NCBI RefSeq assembly: GCF_010093815.1
Contig: NW_022985562.1
Coordinates: 744,001-808,000, forward strand
Direction: 5' to 3'
From: Pseudovirgaria hyperparasitica
Taxonomy: Eukaryota > Ascomycota > Dothideomycetes > Acrospermales > Acrospermaceae
Length of the DNA: 64,000 nt
Shown: positions 1 through 11,093 of the stretch, one piece after another
How the letters are laid out: each line of letters opens with the position of its first letter
Position numbering within the stretch: the first letter of the stretch is position 1
The notes under the pieces: model-generated
Told to the model about the DNA's origin: nothing
What the model saw: the letters and a program-made list of their open reading frames with translations, nothing else
Databases searched by the model: none
Position numbers and translations under genes: made by a program

Positions 1-1
1 A

Positions 2-868
2 ATGGAAGACGAAGAGAAGGCTGCCGCGCTGAAGCAGAAGTTCCTCGGTCGTGGCGCCGAGAAGAATCCCAATCCCTCGTTTGGAGAGGCACTAACGATA
101 CCAACCGCCTTCTGGCATCTGCGTGGTATGGATAAGGGCCTTCACTCTTTGTGTACGCACATTAGCACCGATCCAGCAACGAACAAGACCGCTCCGGCAG
201 AAGGGTGGGCGGCGTCCAAGGGCCCTGAGTTCACCGTCGACCGATGGGCTTCCTGGCCAATCTTCGTCAGGATGGTCAACGACCTTATGACCAGCAACTG
301 TGAAGGACCAGTGCCCAAGAAGTCTGGAACTCCAGACTGCAACCTTAATCATCGCTTCAGTAACCCTGTGAATATAAGTTGGATATACCAATACTGTACT
401 CAGTGGGGTTTTCTCCAATCTGCCAATCTCGGAGAGAGGCAGATTGTATCAAAGTGGAACAGTCTGCAGCACCAGATGGACATATGCCACCGTCAATTTC
501 CCTCCGGAATACCAAAGGAGCCCGAGACGGACAAGACCAATCAATTCTTTGGCGGCTGGAAAATGAGACCCTCGAACGTGTACTGGTCCGGCGGTCAGTA
601 TGACCCCTGGGGGACGCTCTCGCCACTCAGTACTGAGGACTTTGCGCCACACCTTGAAGTCACGCAGAATATCCCGGAGTGCAATGTGGCGACGAGTGAG
701 GACACGCTGTTTGGGTATACTTTGGCGAATGCTCAGCATTGCTATGACTTTAAGACGACGCCCCTAGCAGCGACGAGTCGGGGATACTTTACTTCGGCGT
801 TGGATAAGTGGCTGAAGTGCTGGGAGCCAAAGAAGCCTGGATATCCAAGATATGAGGGAAAGCCGTAG
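2..868 (+). CDS. Serine peptidase family S28, C-terminal part (5' end outside window)
   Basis: The reading frame is open from the left edge, so the protein start lies outside the window and the methionine at position 2 is probably internal. The 288 residues match the C-terminal half of family S28 (lysosomal Pro-X carboxypeptidase / dipeptidyl peptidase II type), which cleaves after proline. The segment WIYQYCTQWGF (about 127-137) is the S28 tyrosine/cysteine block. GGQYDPW (about 198-203) carries the expected catalytic Asp, and NAQHCYDF (about 243-250) carries the catalytic His. The nucleophile Ser and signal peptide should lie upstream and cannot be seen. Fungal members are usually secreted or vacuolar. 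The frame ends in TAG at 866-868. No intron is evident in this part. Confidence 0.85.
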   Translation: MEDEEKAAALKQKFLGRGAEKNPNPSFGEALTIPTAFWHLRGMDKGLHSLCTHISTDPATNKTAPAEGWAASKGPEFTVDRWASWPIFVRMVNDLMTSNCEGPVPKKSGTPDCNLNHRFSNPVNISWIYQYCTQWGFLQSANLGERQIVSKWNSLQHQMDICHRQFPSGIPKEPETDKTNQFFGGWKMRPSNVYWSGGQYDPWGTLSPLSTEDFAPHLEVTQNIPECNVATSEDTLFGYTLANAQHCYDFKTTPLAATSRGYFTSALDKWLKCWEPKKPGYPRYEGKP

Positions 869-3165
869 GTGCTTCACGTATATATATTTATAACTACAAA
901 TATGAGATTGTGACAGGGGTTAGACATATTCGGCAGTCTCAGACGTGAGATGTTTGTTGTACACTGGCAGAATAACGATTGTTTACAACGATATCTCCAA
1001 TTTGTGGTAAGGCTCACATCGGCAGCCGTGTTACGTCGGCTACAAGATCACAATGTACTAGAAAGTTTGCTCCAGTAGGCTGATGAGACTAAGAGAGTGT
1101 CGAAAGAGGGCTGATGAGACTAAGAGAGTGTCGAAAGAGGGCTGATGGGTAAAAAGAAAGGGGGGGGGCGGAAGGGGAGGGGCATAAAATCTGCCAGAAC
1201 CAGTGCTAATCGCATAAGAGCAAACAAGAGGTGTTTTACAGTGCAGACGATTGTCTAATAATGGTCACGCGAGCAGCAACAGGACCAGGTAAACAGTATA
1301 TTATAGTATCATTATTCCCGTGTGTGCTTGCCGGGCCGATAGATATCTTTGTCGCAGACTAAATATAGCGCGGCCCATCACCACCAACCCTGACACAGAT
1401 CAGTAAAAAGTGGCTCGACCGCCAGGCCCGCTTGACCTGCCGAGCGTATGAGTGGATGAGGTGATGTAGAGGCTTAAGCACGATCCATAAGCGAGGAAGA
1501 CAGGCCACGCAGATGGTCTCATCGTCTAGCCTTGAGAGGGGGGCAGCTACCTCCGAAAAAGAAAAGACATCTACGTGCGAAGAACGACACTACTAATGAC
1601 TTCGCCATGCATGTTTGCTTATTTCGATGGATCCCTCGGGGCATGACGAAAGGGATTTATGGGTGGCTGTTGTGCTGTGAAGATAGGATAGAAGCGGGTC
1701 TGCGAATGGATGGGTACGTAGCTCACGTCCAAGACTAATAAGAAATGCTAAGACGCTTGATAGGAGAATACCAAGAAGTACACATTGACAGGACCACGCA
1801 AGAAAGGCCCGAATATGGTAGTTCCCATGTATGTCCTACATACTACGGAGTATGGTAGACAGCCCTTGGATGCTTTGTCCAGGCTGCATGCAGGCTGCAG
1901 GTCGCTGCTACATGGGGATGAAACAGGAACAAGTGTCATATCTCATTTGTGCATAGAAGACCTTCTTATGCTGTGCCGCTTGCGGTAATGAGAGAAGGAA
2001 AAAAATGGGAGAGCATTGCGTTGGACGAGAGGCGGACACTGTTGATGCTGCTGTGAATGTACCATGATATCCATCCTGCAGATGAGACATTATGTACTAT
2101 GTAGACAAGCATCTGGGCCATCAGCCAACCGACTGTCCAGCCACTCGCTTCCCACGTCTCTAGATTTCCTTTCCTGGCCATTCATTCCGCCCATCAAGCA
2201 ACAGTCCTTCCATCCATGTGGGCTGAGGCTTCTCGAAGGTCTGTAGAAGCAGAAAAGAAGGACGGAATTGATCTGTGCGGGCTTCGACGGCGCGTTTAGC
2301 CCAGCGACGAAAGAGCCGGACTGTGGCCCCAAACACCGCCAAACTCGCCAGATCATCCCGGCGTCAAAAGCTGCCCGGGGGCGTCTTGACCCCACCACCA
2401 CCACCGCCCACCGCCCGCAAGGCAATTCTTCCTCCCCCTCCAATTCCCCCTCCAGTACGTACAGTACCCTACCAGAACACTCACACACATACCCACACAC
2501 ACACTTACTCACTCACTCGCTCACACACATCCCCCCCCCCCTCCTCTCAATTGACCACACTCCCATCAGCACCATTGAGCACTCACTTCATCCACAACTC
2601 TCGCCAATCCCGATTTTGCTTGCTCATCCCAGTAAAAACTCACTGACCCTCGAGGGCCTGGAACTCGTACTCTATATCAATTCGACTTGGCTTCTCTGCC
2701 GTCTCGACACACACCCTCACATACCACGCATGCCACACTCGCCATCTTCTCATTGTCTTTGCGATCAACTCAGTACAAACTCACTTCGTCAGTCTACACC
2801 GCCCGTTCTGCGTCATTCTCCACCTCAATTTCTCCCCACCCGCGCGAAACGATCGTCTCTACGCCGTCCCCGGAAGCTTCCTCCGTCCCGCTCCTCCACT
2901 GACACCAGCAAGACGCCTACTCCGACTCGCGACCAAACAATTTCTCCCTCTGACTTCTCCTCTTCTGTATCACGACAAACACTCAGACATGTCTTACGCT
3001 TCCTGTTAGACCAACATCATCCAACCTCTTTCTTGCCGCCCTCAAACCCACTGTTCTTCCCTCGACCCTGACCGGCCCGCAGCCCCACTCATACCAACAC
3101 GCGCCTCTGGACTTCCCACATCGTCACGATCACGCTGCTCAGAACTCCTCTGTGGTGGCTGCGAC
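869..3165. other. Intergenic region with long pyrimidine-rich leader
   Basis: No convincing gene was seen in these 2.3 kb. The left part holds a 31-bp tandem duplication (1079-1140) and a purine/G-rich tract near 1150-1185. From about 2380 to 3165 the plus strand is strongly C/T-rich, with CA repeats near 2480-2530 and a C run near 2528. This is typical of promoter and 5' leader DNA of filamentous fungi and probably belongs to the gene starting at 3166. Open frames here (for example 2268-3071) are low-complexity Pro/Ser/Thr/His translations. Confidence 0.5.
1079..1140. repeat. Two-copy 31-bp tandem duplication
   Basis: The unit starting GCTGATGAGACTAAGAGAGT occurs twice, exactly, at 1079-1109 and 1110-1140. 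A third partial copy (GCTGATG) starts at 1141. It lies between genes, and the perfect identity suggests a recent slippage or duplication event. Confidence 0.9.
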
Positions 3166-6126
3166 ATGCGTCGCTATAATAGACCAGGCGGCGGTCCGAC
3201 AATTCACGCTTCCAGAGTCAATGGCGCCTCTTTTCCTGATCCACTGACTCTGATCCGAGCCTATGACTCTGAAACCAACCCGAGTCGACCGATCCGACCT
3301 TCTCCTCTCACGGCGTCTACCATACAAGGTCTGCCTCTAGACCTGCTTGATCGCCTGCGCTCTTTTCCTCTGTTCCAGCAAGCGCCAGACTCCTTCCTCC
3401 AAGCTATTGGGACACACCTTCGACCGCAGGTCTACTCACCACACGACTATATCCTGACCGAGGGTGATGATGCGAAGGCAATGTACTGGCTCGTGCGGGG
3501 CTCAGTCAGGGTCACTTCAAGAGATGGCGAAAGTACGTACGCCGAGCTGAAGCCAGGCTCATTCTTTGGCGAGATTGGTATTCTTATGGACATACCGCGC
3601 ACAGCTACAATCATTGCGAATATGCGGTGCCTGGTTGTGCGACTGAATAAGGAAGACCTGAAGAAAGAGCTACCAGTCTATCCAGAGGTTGAAAGAGCTA
3701 TACGTGATGAGGCGAACGAACGTCTGGCATATCTTGAAAAGAAGAAGAAGGAGAACAAGCTGCGTGCGCCTCCACCAGTACCTGCTCAGGGACTGATTCG
3801 GAGCACGAAACGGCCAAGAGATCGGGTAGATGGCGACGTGGAAATGGGTGAGGCCGGCATGTTGTTCGAGGGTGAAGTCGTGAATATGTACAAGAAACGA
3901 AAGTCGCCTAGCCCCAGCCTGGTAGAAACGTCGTCATCCAGCGCTTTGGCTACAGGAACTGTCTCCATACGGCCGCTGCTGAAAGAGCTTCCACTATTTT
4001 CGCGACTGCCCCCTGAAATTCTCCATTTCCTAGGCATTCGCGCTCAACCTCGTTCGTTCCCGCCTTTCCATGAGATTGTCAAACAGGGCTCAACAGACCG
4101 TGATGTATACTTTATTGTAAAAGGAGAAGTCGAGGTCGTAGCAGAGAGGACACCGATAGCCAGCGAGTCGGTACAGTTGGATCCAGACCAACAACTGCCG
4201 ATAACACGGCATGTCAAGGCGCGTTTAAGGGCAGGTCAGTACTTTGGTGAAGTCACAAGCCTGTCATTATCACCAAGCCGGACCGCCACTGTACGATCGG
4301 TGACTTCGGTCGAATGCTTAATGATCAGCGACAATGTTCTTAACGATCTGTGGCGGCAATGCTCGCCTGATATCCGACAACAGGTAGAATCAGTGGCCAA
4401 GCAAAGACTACAGACTGCTTCAGAACCCGACGTAACCATGTCAGATGTGGTGGAGAACACGATCGCAATTGATGAACTTGAAATTGGCGACCAAGGTCCA
4501 CGAACACCAAGGAAGAACAGCGTGCCATTTGTAACATTCAGTGACGCCGCAATGGAAGCCCCCGTAACACCTAGCAAATCTCGTGACATGATGGAGCCAT
4601 TTGATCCAGATCCATTCCTGAATCCGGACCTGGACAACATGCGCTCAAGATCACGGCGAAACTCACTTGCTCCTCCAACGCCAGCGAGTCCAGTTGCGTC
4701 GCAATCAGCTCTCGCTGAAACGCCAGCATCACCGAGTCCCAAGGAGGGGCGACGCGCACAACAGCCAGAGACTGGTGTCAGATTACACCCTCCGCGACCG
4801 AGATCGAGACTAAAGCGACGCTCGAGTCGATTTGGAAAGGGTATACTACCCGACAGCATTCTTACTAGCATCTTTCAGTATCTAGAGTTACATGAACTCA
4901 TGAGATTACGCCTAGTCTCCCTGCATTGGCTAAGAATTCTTTCCTCGTCAGACGTCTTACATTATCTTGATTTGGCCAAATATAACCGTCGAATCACGGA
5001 CTCGGTGTTGACTACATCTATATGTCCATTTGTTGGAAACAGGCCGCGTGTTGTAGATCTCAGCAATTGCTTTCATATATCAGACGAGGGCTTTGCAACA
5101 TTAGCGGCATCTTGTGGAGAGAATGTGAAGGTGTGGAAGATGAAGAGCGTTTGGGACATTACCGGGCAGGCCGTTCTTGACATGGTCAGCAAAGCAAAGG
5201 GACTGGAAGAGATAGACCTCAGCAACTGCAGAAAAGTCGGCGATAACCTTCTGGCAAGAGTCGTTGGTTGGGTAGTCCCAAACATACCCCCAGCGGTCTT
5301 TCAGCAGCAACAGCAACAAGAACAGGCGCAGGCTCAAGCGCATGCCAACCAGCGGAGAGGCAAACATCATCCCCAACAACAGCAACAACCAGTGCAACAA
5401 CTCCCACCCGGGACCGTGATCGGCTGTCCCAAGTTGAAGCGTCTCACACTGTCATACTGCAAGCACATCACGGACCGCTCCATGGCACACATTGCCATCC
5501 ACGCCTCCAAACGCATAGAATCAATGGACCTCACACGCTGCACGACAATCACCGACAACGGCTTCCACCAATGGAGCGGCCACGCATTCCCAAAGCTCTC
5601 CAGACTATGCCTCGCAGACTGCACCTACCTGACCGACAACGCCATCGTCTACCTCACCAACGCAGCCAAGCAGCTGCGAGAACTCGACCTGGTACGTCAA
5701 TTCATATCACCCTTCCCCTTTTTCCCCTTGAAACCCCCCCCGTCCCTCCCCAAACCTAATCACTAACCACCCCAGTCCTTCTGCTGCGCCCTCTCCGACA
5801 CAGCAACCGAAGTCCTCGCCCTCGGCTGCCAGAACCTCACCCACCTCAACATGGCCTTTTGCGGCTCCGCCGTCTCGGACCACTCGCTCGCCACCGTCGC
5901 GCTGCACCTCACCCAGCTCCGCCATCTCTCCGTCCGCGGCTGCGTGCGCGTCACGGGCATGGGCGTCGAGCATGTCCTGGATGGGTGCATGGAGCTGGAG
6001 TTTTTCGACGTCAGTCAGTGTAAGAATCTGGCTAGGTGGCTTGAGTCGGGCGGGGTGGAGAGGAGGGGCAGAGGGGTGCGGTTTGAGACGGTTACGGAGG
6101 GGAGGTGGAGGGGTGGTGGGCGGTGA
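3166..6126 (+). CDS. Tandem cyclic-nucleotide-binding domains + F-box + leucine-rich repeats
   Basis: Two exons, 3166-5691 and 5776-6126, flank an 84-bp intron (GTACGT...CACTAAC...CAG), giving 958 aa. Two cNMP-binding folds lie at about 65-185 and 268-400. Each has a phosphate-binding cassette: FGEIG...PRTATI (134-149) and FGEV...SRTATV (360-376), both keeping the Glu and Arg used by PKA regulatory subunits to hold cAMP. An F-box follows at about 558-600 (LPDSILTSIFQYLELHELM), then AMN1-type LRRs to the end. A Gln-rich insert (about 711-745) interrupts the LRRs. F-box/LRR proteins normally present substrates to SCF ubiquitin ligases, so the architecture suggests a cyclic-nucleotide-sensitive SCF adaptor; that role is inferred. 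The ATG at 3166 is the first in frame before the first domain. Confidence 0.87.
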
Positions 6127-6175
6127 TTGGTGATTGGTGATTGGTAGTACTGGTGTTGGTGTTGGTGTTGTTGTC
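6122..6175. repeat. Short tandem repeats over the stop codon
   Basis: GGTGATT is repeated three times (6122-6142), followed by several TGGTGT units. The TGA stop of the upstream gene (6124-6126) lies inside the first unit, so length changes here could affect the 3' end of that gene. Confidence 0.7.
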
Positions 6176-7720
6176 GGTGTTGGTCCTGCTTGCGCTGTTT
6201 TGTCGCGGCATGTAAAGGCGCTACGACATATGAGCTTATCTATCGGCGCGAGAAAAAGAAGGGGTTTTCTGGAGTGTTCTTTTTTTTGGGGGTGGAACGG
6301 GGGAACGGCATACACTTATATAGAGAGCGGGTGATTCATTCGATCGATCGATCTGGCGTGCATGCGTGCGTGCGCGCGCGCATAAATCTCTGTGGGATGG
6401 ATATAACTGTCTTCTATTATATTTTACCTCCTCCCTCCCTCTCTGCGTCTGCGGAGAGAAAGATACCACCCACCCACTTTTGGGCAGGACTTCTTTTTTT
6501 CATTATTGTTGTAAAAAAAGGGTTCTGAGGGTTTTCTTTAGACGATGAGTATATATACGTTGGGTTGGTGGGAGTCGGGGGACGCTATGATGAAGTGTTT
6601 TTTTCTTTCTTCTTTTTTTTTTTGGAAAGATATGTATGATATATATAGGTTATGTGGACGACTTGGGGTATGTAGTGCTTGTGTTATGAGCTGTCAGATG
6701 GAGATGGAGGTGGGAGTGGAATATGAGATGCGATATTTTGTTATGCAATGTAAACATATACACATTGTCAGGGGAACTATAAGTGCACCGGCTCGGCGCT
6801 GGGAACATGATTCAACCTAATGAACAATCTTGACTGTTGCTGCGGACAGACGACAGTAGCCTCACTTGGCTAAATGTGTGTTTTGCCCTTATTCTACAGA
6901 AGAAACGAGAATGTAGCTGTTTCTATTGCTGGGTTCCGAGTCCGGGTTCCGGCGATGATCGCTCTCTGTTGTGGAAGCGGTCGCTGACACATACATACAT
7001 ACATACACACGTCCTCTTGTGGTTATCTGGAACGTTCGTTAAGGAGAGGCAAAACCATATTCCTGCCGCCGGTGATATGTTTCTGTGTGGCTGTTTTGCG
7101 TCTTCTTTGGATACTGTCGCTCATGGTATGCTGTTATTGCCAAGGCCATTGCTCCTGGAGATGTGCAATGTTGCTTGCATCTGTGAGGTCCTTGATGCTG
7201 CTGCTGCTACTGATGATGAAGAGGATGACGATGATGAAGTACGCACGCGCTTCGTCGAGATTCTCAGCATGGTTGCGCTCGTTACCGCGGAACGGTCTCG
7301 AGGAGCAAAGTCAACTGTTATATATTTGGTCAATGATTTTCAAGAGGGCGGAATGGGATAATGTGGGGAGTCTGGGTGCTCGTGTCAGTGATATGTCTGG
7401 ACATAAGAGAGGAGTAGAGCGTTTGCTGTATGGGTCCTACTCGATTCTCTGACTTACGTGATGAATGTCATTGGGCCAGCCCGTCATGTGCGGACGGACT
7501 GGCAAGCTATGTCTTCTCTTCTCGTCTTGTCTCTCGCATTTCTCCCCTCCACCTTTTTCCTAGCCGGTCGTGAATTGCGGCACGCACGACCGAATCCTGC
7601 TCTTCAGGACTTTCCATACCTCAGCCTTGCAATCGCCTTGGAGTGTCTATAAATGCGCAGCTCTTTCTTTTCGGCTTTCCTCGAGTAGTCTCAGCCTCAT
7701 GAACCAACCCAATCCTCATT
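6127..7720. other. Intergenic region between two convergent gene ends
   Basis: This region separates the 3' end of the cNMP/F-box gene from the 3' end of the minus-strand Y14 gene. It holds simple repeats (GATC near 6342, GCGTGC near 6360, CATA near 6990), T runs and no frame with recognisable protein features. Poly(A)/termination signals of both genes presumably lie here. Confidence 0.5.
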
Positions 7721-8373
7721 CTACTCGTCCCGCTCCTCGCGCTCCGCTCCCGGACTCCTGCTGCGGTTCCGTCCACCACCCCTCGCGCCACCAGCACCGC
7801 GCCCTCCCCTGTTCGCATTCTGCCCTGCTTTCGCGGGCGGCGGACGCACGAACGCATAGTCGACGCTGATAGTTTGATCGAGCAGCTTCGTGCCGTTTGC
7901 GCCCTTGATGGCGTCTTTCGCCTCGTCGAGGGTGGGGTACTCGATAAGTACATAGCCCTACACACGCATGCCGCACCATCAGTACCTAAATCTTCGTTTC
8001 TCCGTGTGTCGCACGCCGGGACTCGATCGACAAGAATCTCTATGCCAGCAAGCTAGACATGTAGATATATTTCGAAAGCTGAAAAGGAAAGACAACAAAA
8101 GACATAACATACCTTGACGTAACCCGTCCTGCGATCCAGATTCAGGTGTAGGTTCTGGATTTCGCCGTACTCTCCAAAGAGCTCTGTCAGATCCTCCTCG
8201 GATGCCTCCTCGTGGACATTCGTCACCATAATGATCCAGCCCTCGATTGAGCGCACGGCTACGGCGCCTGCTTGTGTGCGTGTCTCGCTGGCGGCTATGG
8301 GTTTGGATTGGGGGACGTTGTCTGCGGGCGCATCGGTCGGGGCGTCAATGTCCATGGATGTGGAATCGGCCAT
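7721..8373 (-). CDS. Y14: RNA-binding protein Y14 / RBM8A homologue (exon junction complex)
   Basis: Two exons: 8373-8113 (87 codons) and 7957-7721 (78 codons plus TAG), with a 155-bp intron (8112-7958, GTATGT...TAG). The spliced protein is 165 aa, close to the usual Y14 length. A single RRM spans about 45-122, with RNP2-like IIMVTNV (47-53) and RNP1-like KGYVLIEY, which is split by the intron between K87 and G88. [10 protein letters not shown] is characteristic of Y14. The C-terminus is rich in Arg, Gly and Ser ([14 protein letters not shown]). Y14 binds Mago and, with eIF4A3, marks spliced mRNAs for export, translation and decay. The second exon lacks an ATG and can only be found by splicing. 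Confidence 0.92.
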
Positions 8374-8687
8374 TGTGGGCGGTGAGAGATTGGGTGTCTG
8401 ATTCGAGTGGAAGATTGAGGGTTGTGAGGTGGGGTGGATATATGATGAGGAAGCTACCTAGTGGCTGCGGAGGAGCTGTTGATGTTTTGCGGGAGTGGTG
8501 GAGCTTGGGGTAGAAGGTCAGTGGATGCCGAAGTAGTGCCGCCTACATTTGTGCTTGCACAAGGCTTTGTGCACGATGATTGTGAATATGTCAGTTGGCA
8601 TATTTAAATAAAGGAAGTGAACAAATAATCTGGGTATAGTGATAAAAGTACCCAAGCGCCGTCATGATTAGTAATAAGACAGGAATG
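8374..8687. other. Intergenic (Y14 promoter)
   Basis: About 310 bp between the Y14 start codon and the stop codon of the next minus-strand gene. It should hold the Y14 promoter and the 3' end of the hydrolase-phosphatase transcript. No specific site was recognised. Confidence 0.4.
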
Positions 8688-11093
8688 TTACAAAGTCGGT
8701 GCCCTCCTCAGACCAACACAGTACCGGACATGAAGAGTATCAATAAAGTGGTCATGACGAATGCCAGGGGGTCTACAGATCCGAAACTCGTCAATTGCAT
8801 CCTGAAGTTTGTACCCAAGACGCTCAACTAGATAACACACAACGAAGAACCCAGTACGATTAAAGCCTGTCGCAGTCGTTAGTAAAGCACAGTCTATCGA
8901 TGTCCGGTACTTACCATAGTGACAGTGAACGCCAATCAATGCATCGTTTGCGATAATACTCGAAGAATCAGAAGAAGTTGACCGGATTTGGTCTATGAGC
9001 GTGATGAAGCTTTTGACTTCATCGACTTGAGGTGGTAATTTGGATACAGTAGGAAACTTGTGATACACGATACCACCAGCCTCAAGACCTTTGGGGTCAT
9101 AGACAGGACTCTCGTGGGAGATGTCAACTATGGCCTTTATCTTCCCAGCCCACTTATCGACGAACACCTTGGGGCAGTGCTCTCCGTCGACTTCGCGCAG
9201 TGTCTTCATTGCGCGAAAGACACCTGCTATGGGGGCAGACACAGGTGCGACTGCTTTCCATTTCTCCAAGTTTTTGACGTCCCATTTGCCTTCGGTCGTC
9301 AAGTACTGCAATTGCCAACCTAGAGACAATCGCTTGTCTATGTGGTCGGCAAGGAAGCTCTGAATTAATCCAGCCAATATTCGAGAATGAGATGGTGCGT
9401 AAAGGAGTGCATGAGAAGCTGGAGCCGGGAGAATCGTGCTTTTCAGTACGGATCGCGAGATGATTTTTGACATATCAGCAAAGTCCGCCTGGTCAGTTGT
9501 AGAAGCGAGTGTTCCATCTGAAGGAGTGATTGACCCGTTGAGTCTCGGGCTATTGCTCAGGATCTTCGAGTCTTTTCTCGTAGCAGGCACATCTACTGAT
9601 GCAAGTTCGTCAGGAATCATCACCGACTTCTCCTCGGACACAGTCGGGGCCTTGCCTAGATATTCGGCAATGGCCTTGAGATTGTCAGGAGGCGTGACAT
9701 GATCGTTTTCTCCAGCCGCTAGGAACATAGGCACTCTGATGCCCGACCAGACCTCTCTGCCTGGCAAACCTCCTTTCGCAGTGCCTGACGAGTAATCGGG
9801 TAGGCATCCCCTGGCCATTCGTCGAAATACTGGTGTCTTGCTCTGCTCATTGAACCGCACTTGTAGCTTCTTCGTCTCTTCCTCGGCACCTGCACCAACA
9901 AAGCGTGCCACACTCCCGCTCTCAGTCCCTCCACGCCGATCATACTTTCTCCACATGTCAAACAAAAAGCCAGGTATACTCAAGCCAATCTTGAACCTTT
10001 TTACATCTTCCGGTCCAGGAGGAATTGCTGAGGGGCAGATGGCGATGACCCCATTCACGTGAACGGATAACAAATGGTGATACTGAGAGGTAGTAGAGGC
10101 TAACAGGGCAGCAAGAGAGCATCCCATGCTGTGACCGATCAGAATTACTTCTTGATCAGAAGCAGCATCGCGATGAGCCTCAATGGCTACAGACAGCAAG
10201 CGTACTAGAGAGTCGGTCGTGTATGCATCCCACGCATTTGGCTGGAATTCTGAAAGACCGCAGCCTGGTAGATCAATGGCCAGACATGGGGCAACATTGA
10301 CGAGACTGACAAGGATGGGATGAAATTGCGCAACAGATCCACCAAGACCATGGATGAAGACGAGTAAAGGTAGCGGTGTTGGCTTTGTAGGTAATTTGCT
10401 CCCTTGAGGATGTGGTCGGTAGAAGGTCCTGATGGATGGATATGTGTAGCGTTCGGTAGCATACGATTTAAATTCGCTGTGCTTCCTTAACAGTCCTGGA
10501 TCACTCGACAAGGCGTCTGTATATCATCTGATTAGTTTCGTATGACGATACGCTAGCTCCGAATGCAACTATGGCTAACAAGGCGACCATGCTATTGGGA
10601 CCATGTGGATAACAAGGGGGTTTGACGTGCAGATGAGGCCCCTGCATGTACCAGAATGGACATTGTTCTACGATGATGGAGGAAGATACGAAAGTGACAT
10701 ACCCAGGCCTGCTGTATCAGACACATCCTTCTCTGAATGAATAGATGATGGACCAATCTGCTTTCGATGGAACTGTTTCCGTAGAATCCAGACACAAGGG
10801 AGAGCACCAAGAACAGTTGCGGATGTGACCATGCTCCAAAATAATACAGGGTTTGTGGAAGAAAATGAGGACAGGAATAGCAAAGGACGCTGGCAGAGTG
10901 ACAGAAGGCGAGCTCTTAAGAGAGCTACAGCTGAGCCAGGGAGTTGAGAGCGGTGAGTTACATTAGGGTGGCTTGAGAAGAAAGGTTTGGGGAAGTCCGG
11001 GAGGGCGTGTACAGAGACGGAGAAAAGAAATAGCAAGACGGCGACGGTGGTCAGAGTGTCATGATCAAAGCGCGAGTTGGCCTCCATACACAT
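8688..11093 (-). CDS. Alpha/beta-hydrolase fused to capping-enzyme-like cysteine phosphatase
   Basis: Three exons: 11093-10703, 10516-8915 and 8866-8688, giving 723 aa. Intron 1 (10702-10517) has GTATGT and CAG ends. Intron 2 (8914-8867) is 48 nt, so the unspliced frame stays open; splicing it joins HCHYG to FNRTG and restores a CX5R motif (C662, R668). The N-terminus has two hydrophobic stretches (about 16-35 and 85-107), suggesting membrane anchoring. The hydrolase has FIHGLGG and GHSMG (Ser about 260). The C-terminal domain ends with HCHYGFNRTGF and CRPPGI, like the RNA triphosphatase half of metazoan capping enzyme and PIR1/DUSP11. Fungal capping normally uses unrelated Cet1-type triphosphatases, so a different substrate is likely. 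The ATG at 11093 is the first in frame; the N-terminal exon is less certain than the rest. Confidence 0.8.

Noticed and set aside
2268-3071. 267-codon plus-strand frame before the cNMP/F-box gene
   Set aside because: Translation is low-complexity Pro/Ser/Thr/His from pyrimidine-rich leader DNA, with no domain and no splice link to the next gene.
6190-7452. Several plus-strand frames of 90-174 codons after the cNMP/F-box gene
   Set aside because: They overlap simple repeats and T-rich 3' DNA, overlap each other in different frames and show no domains.
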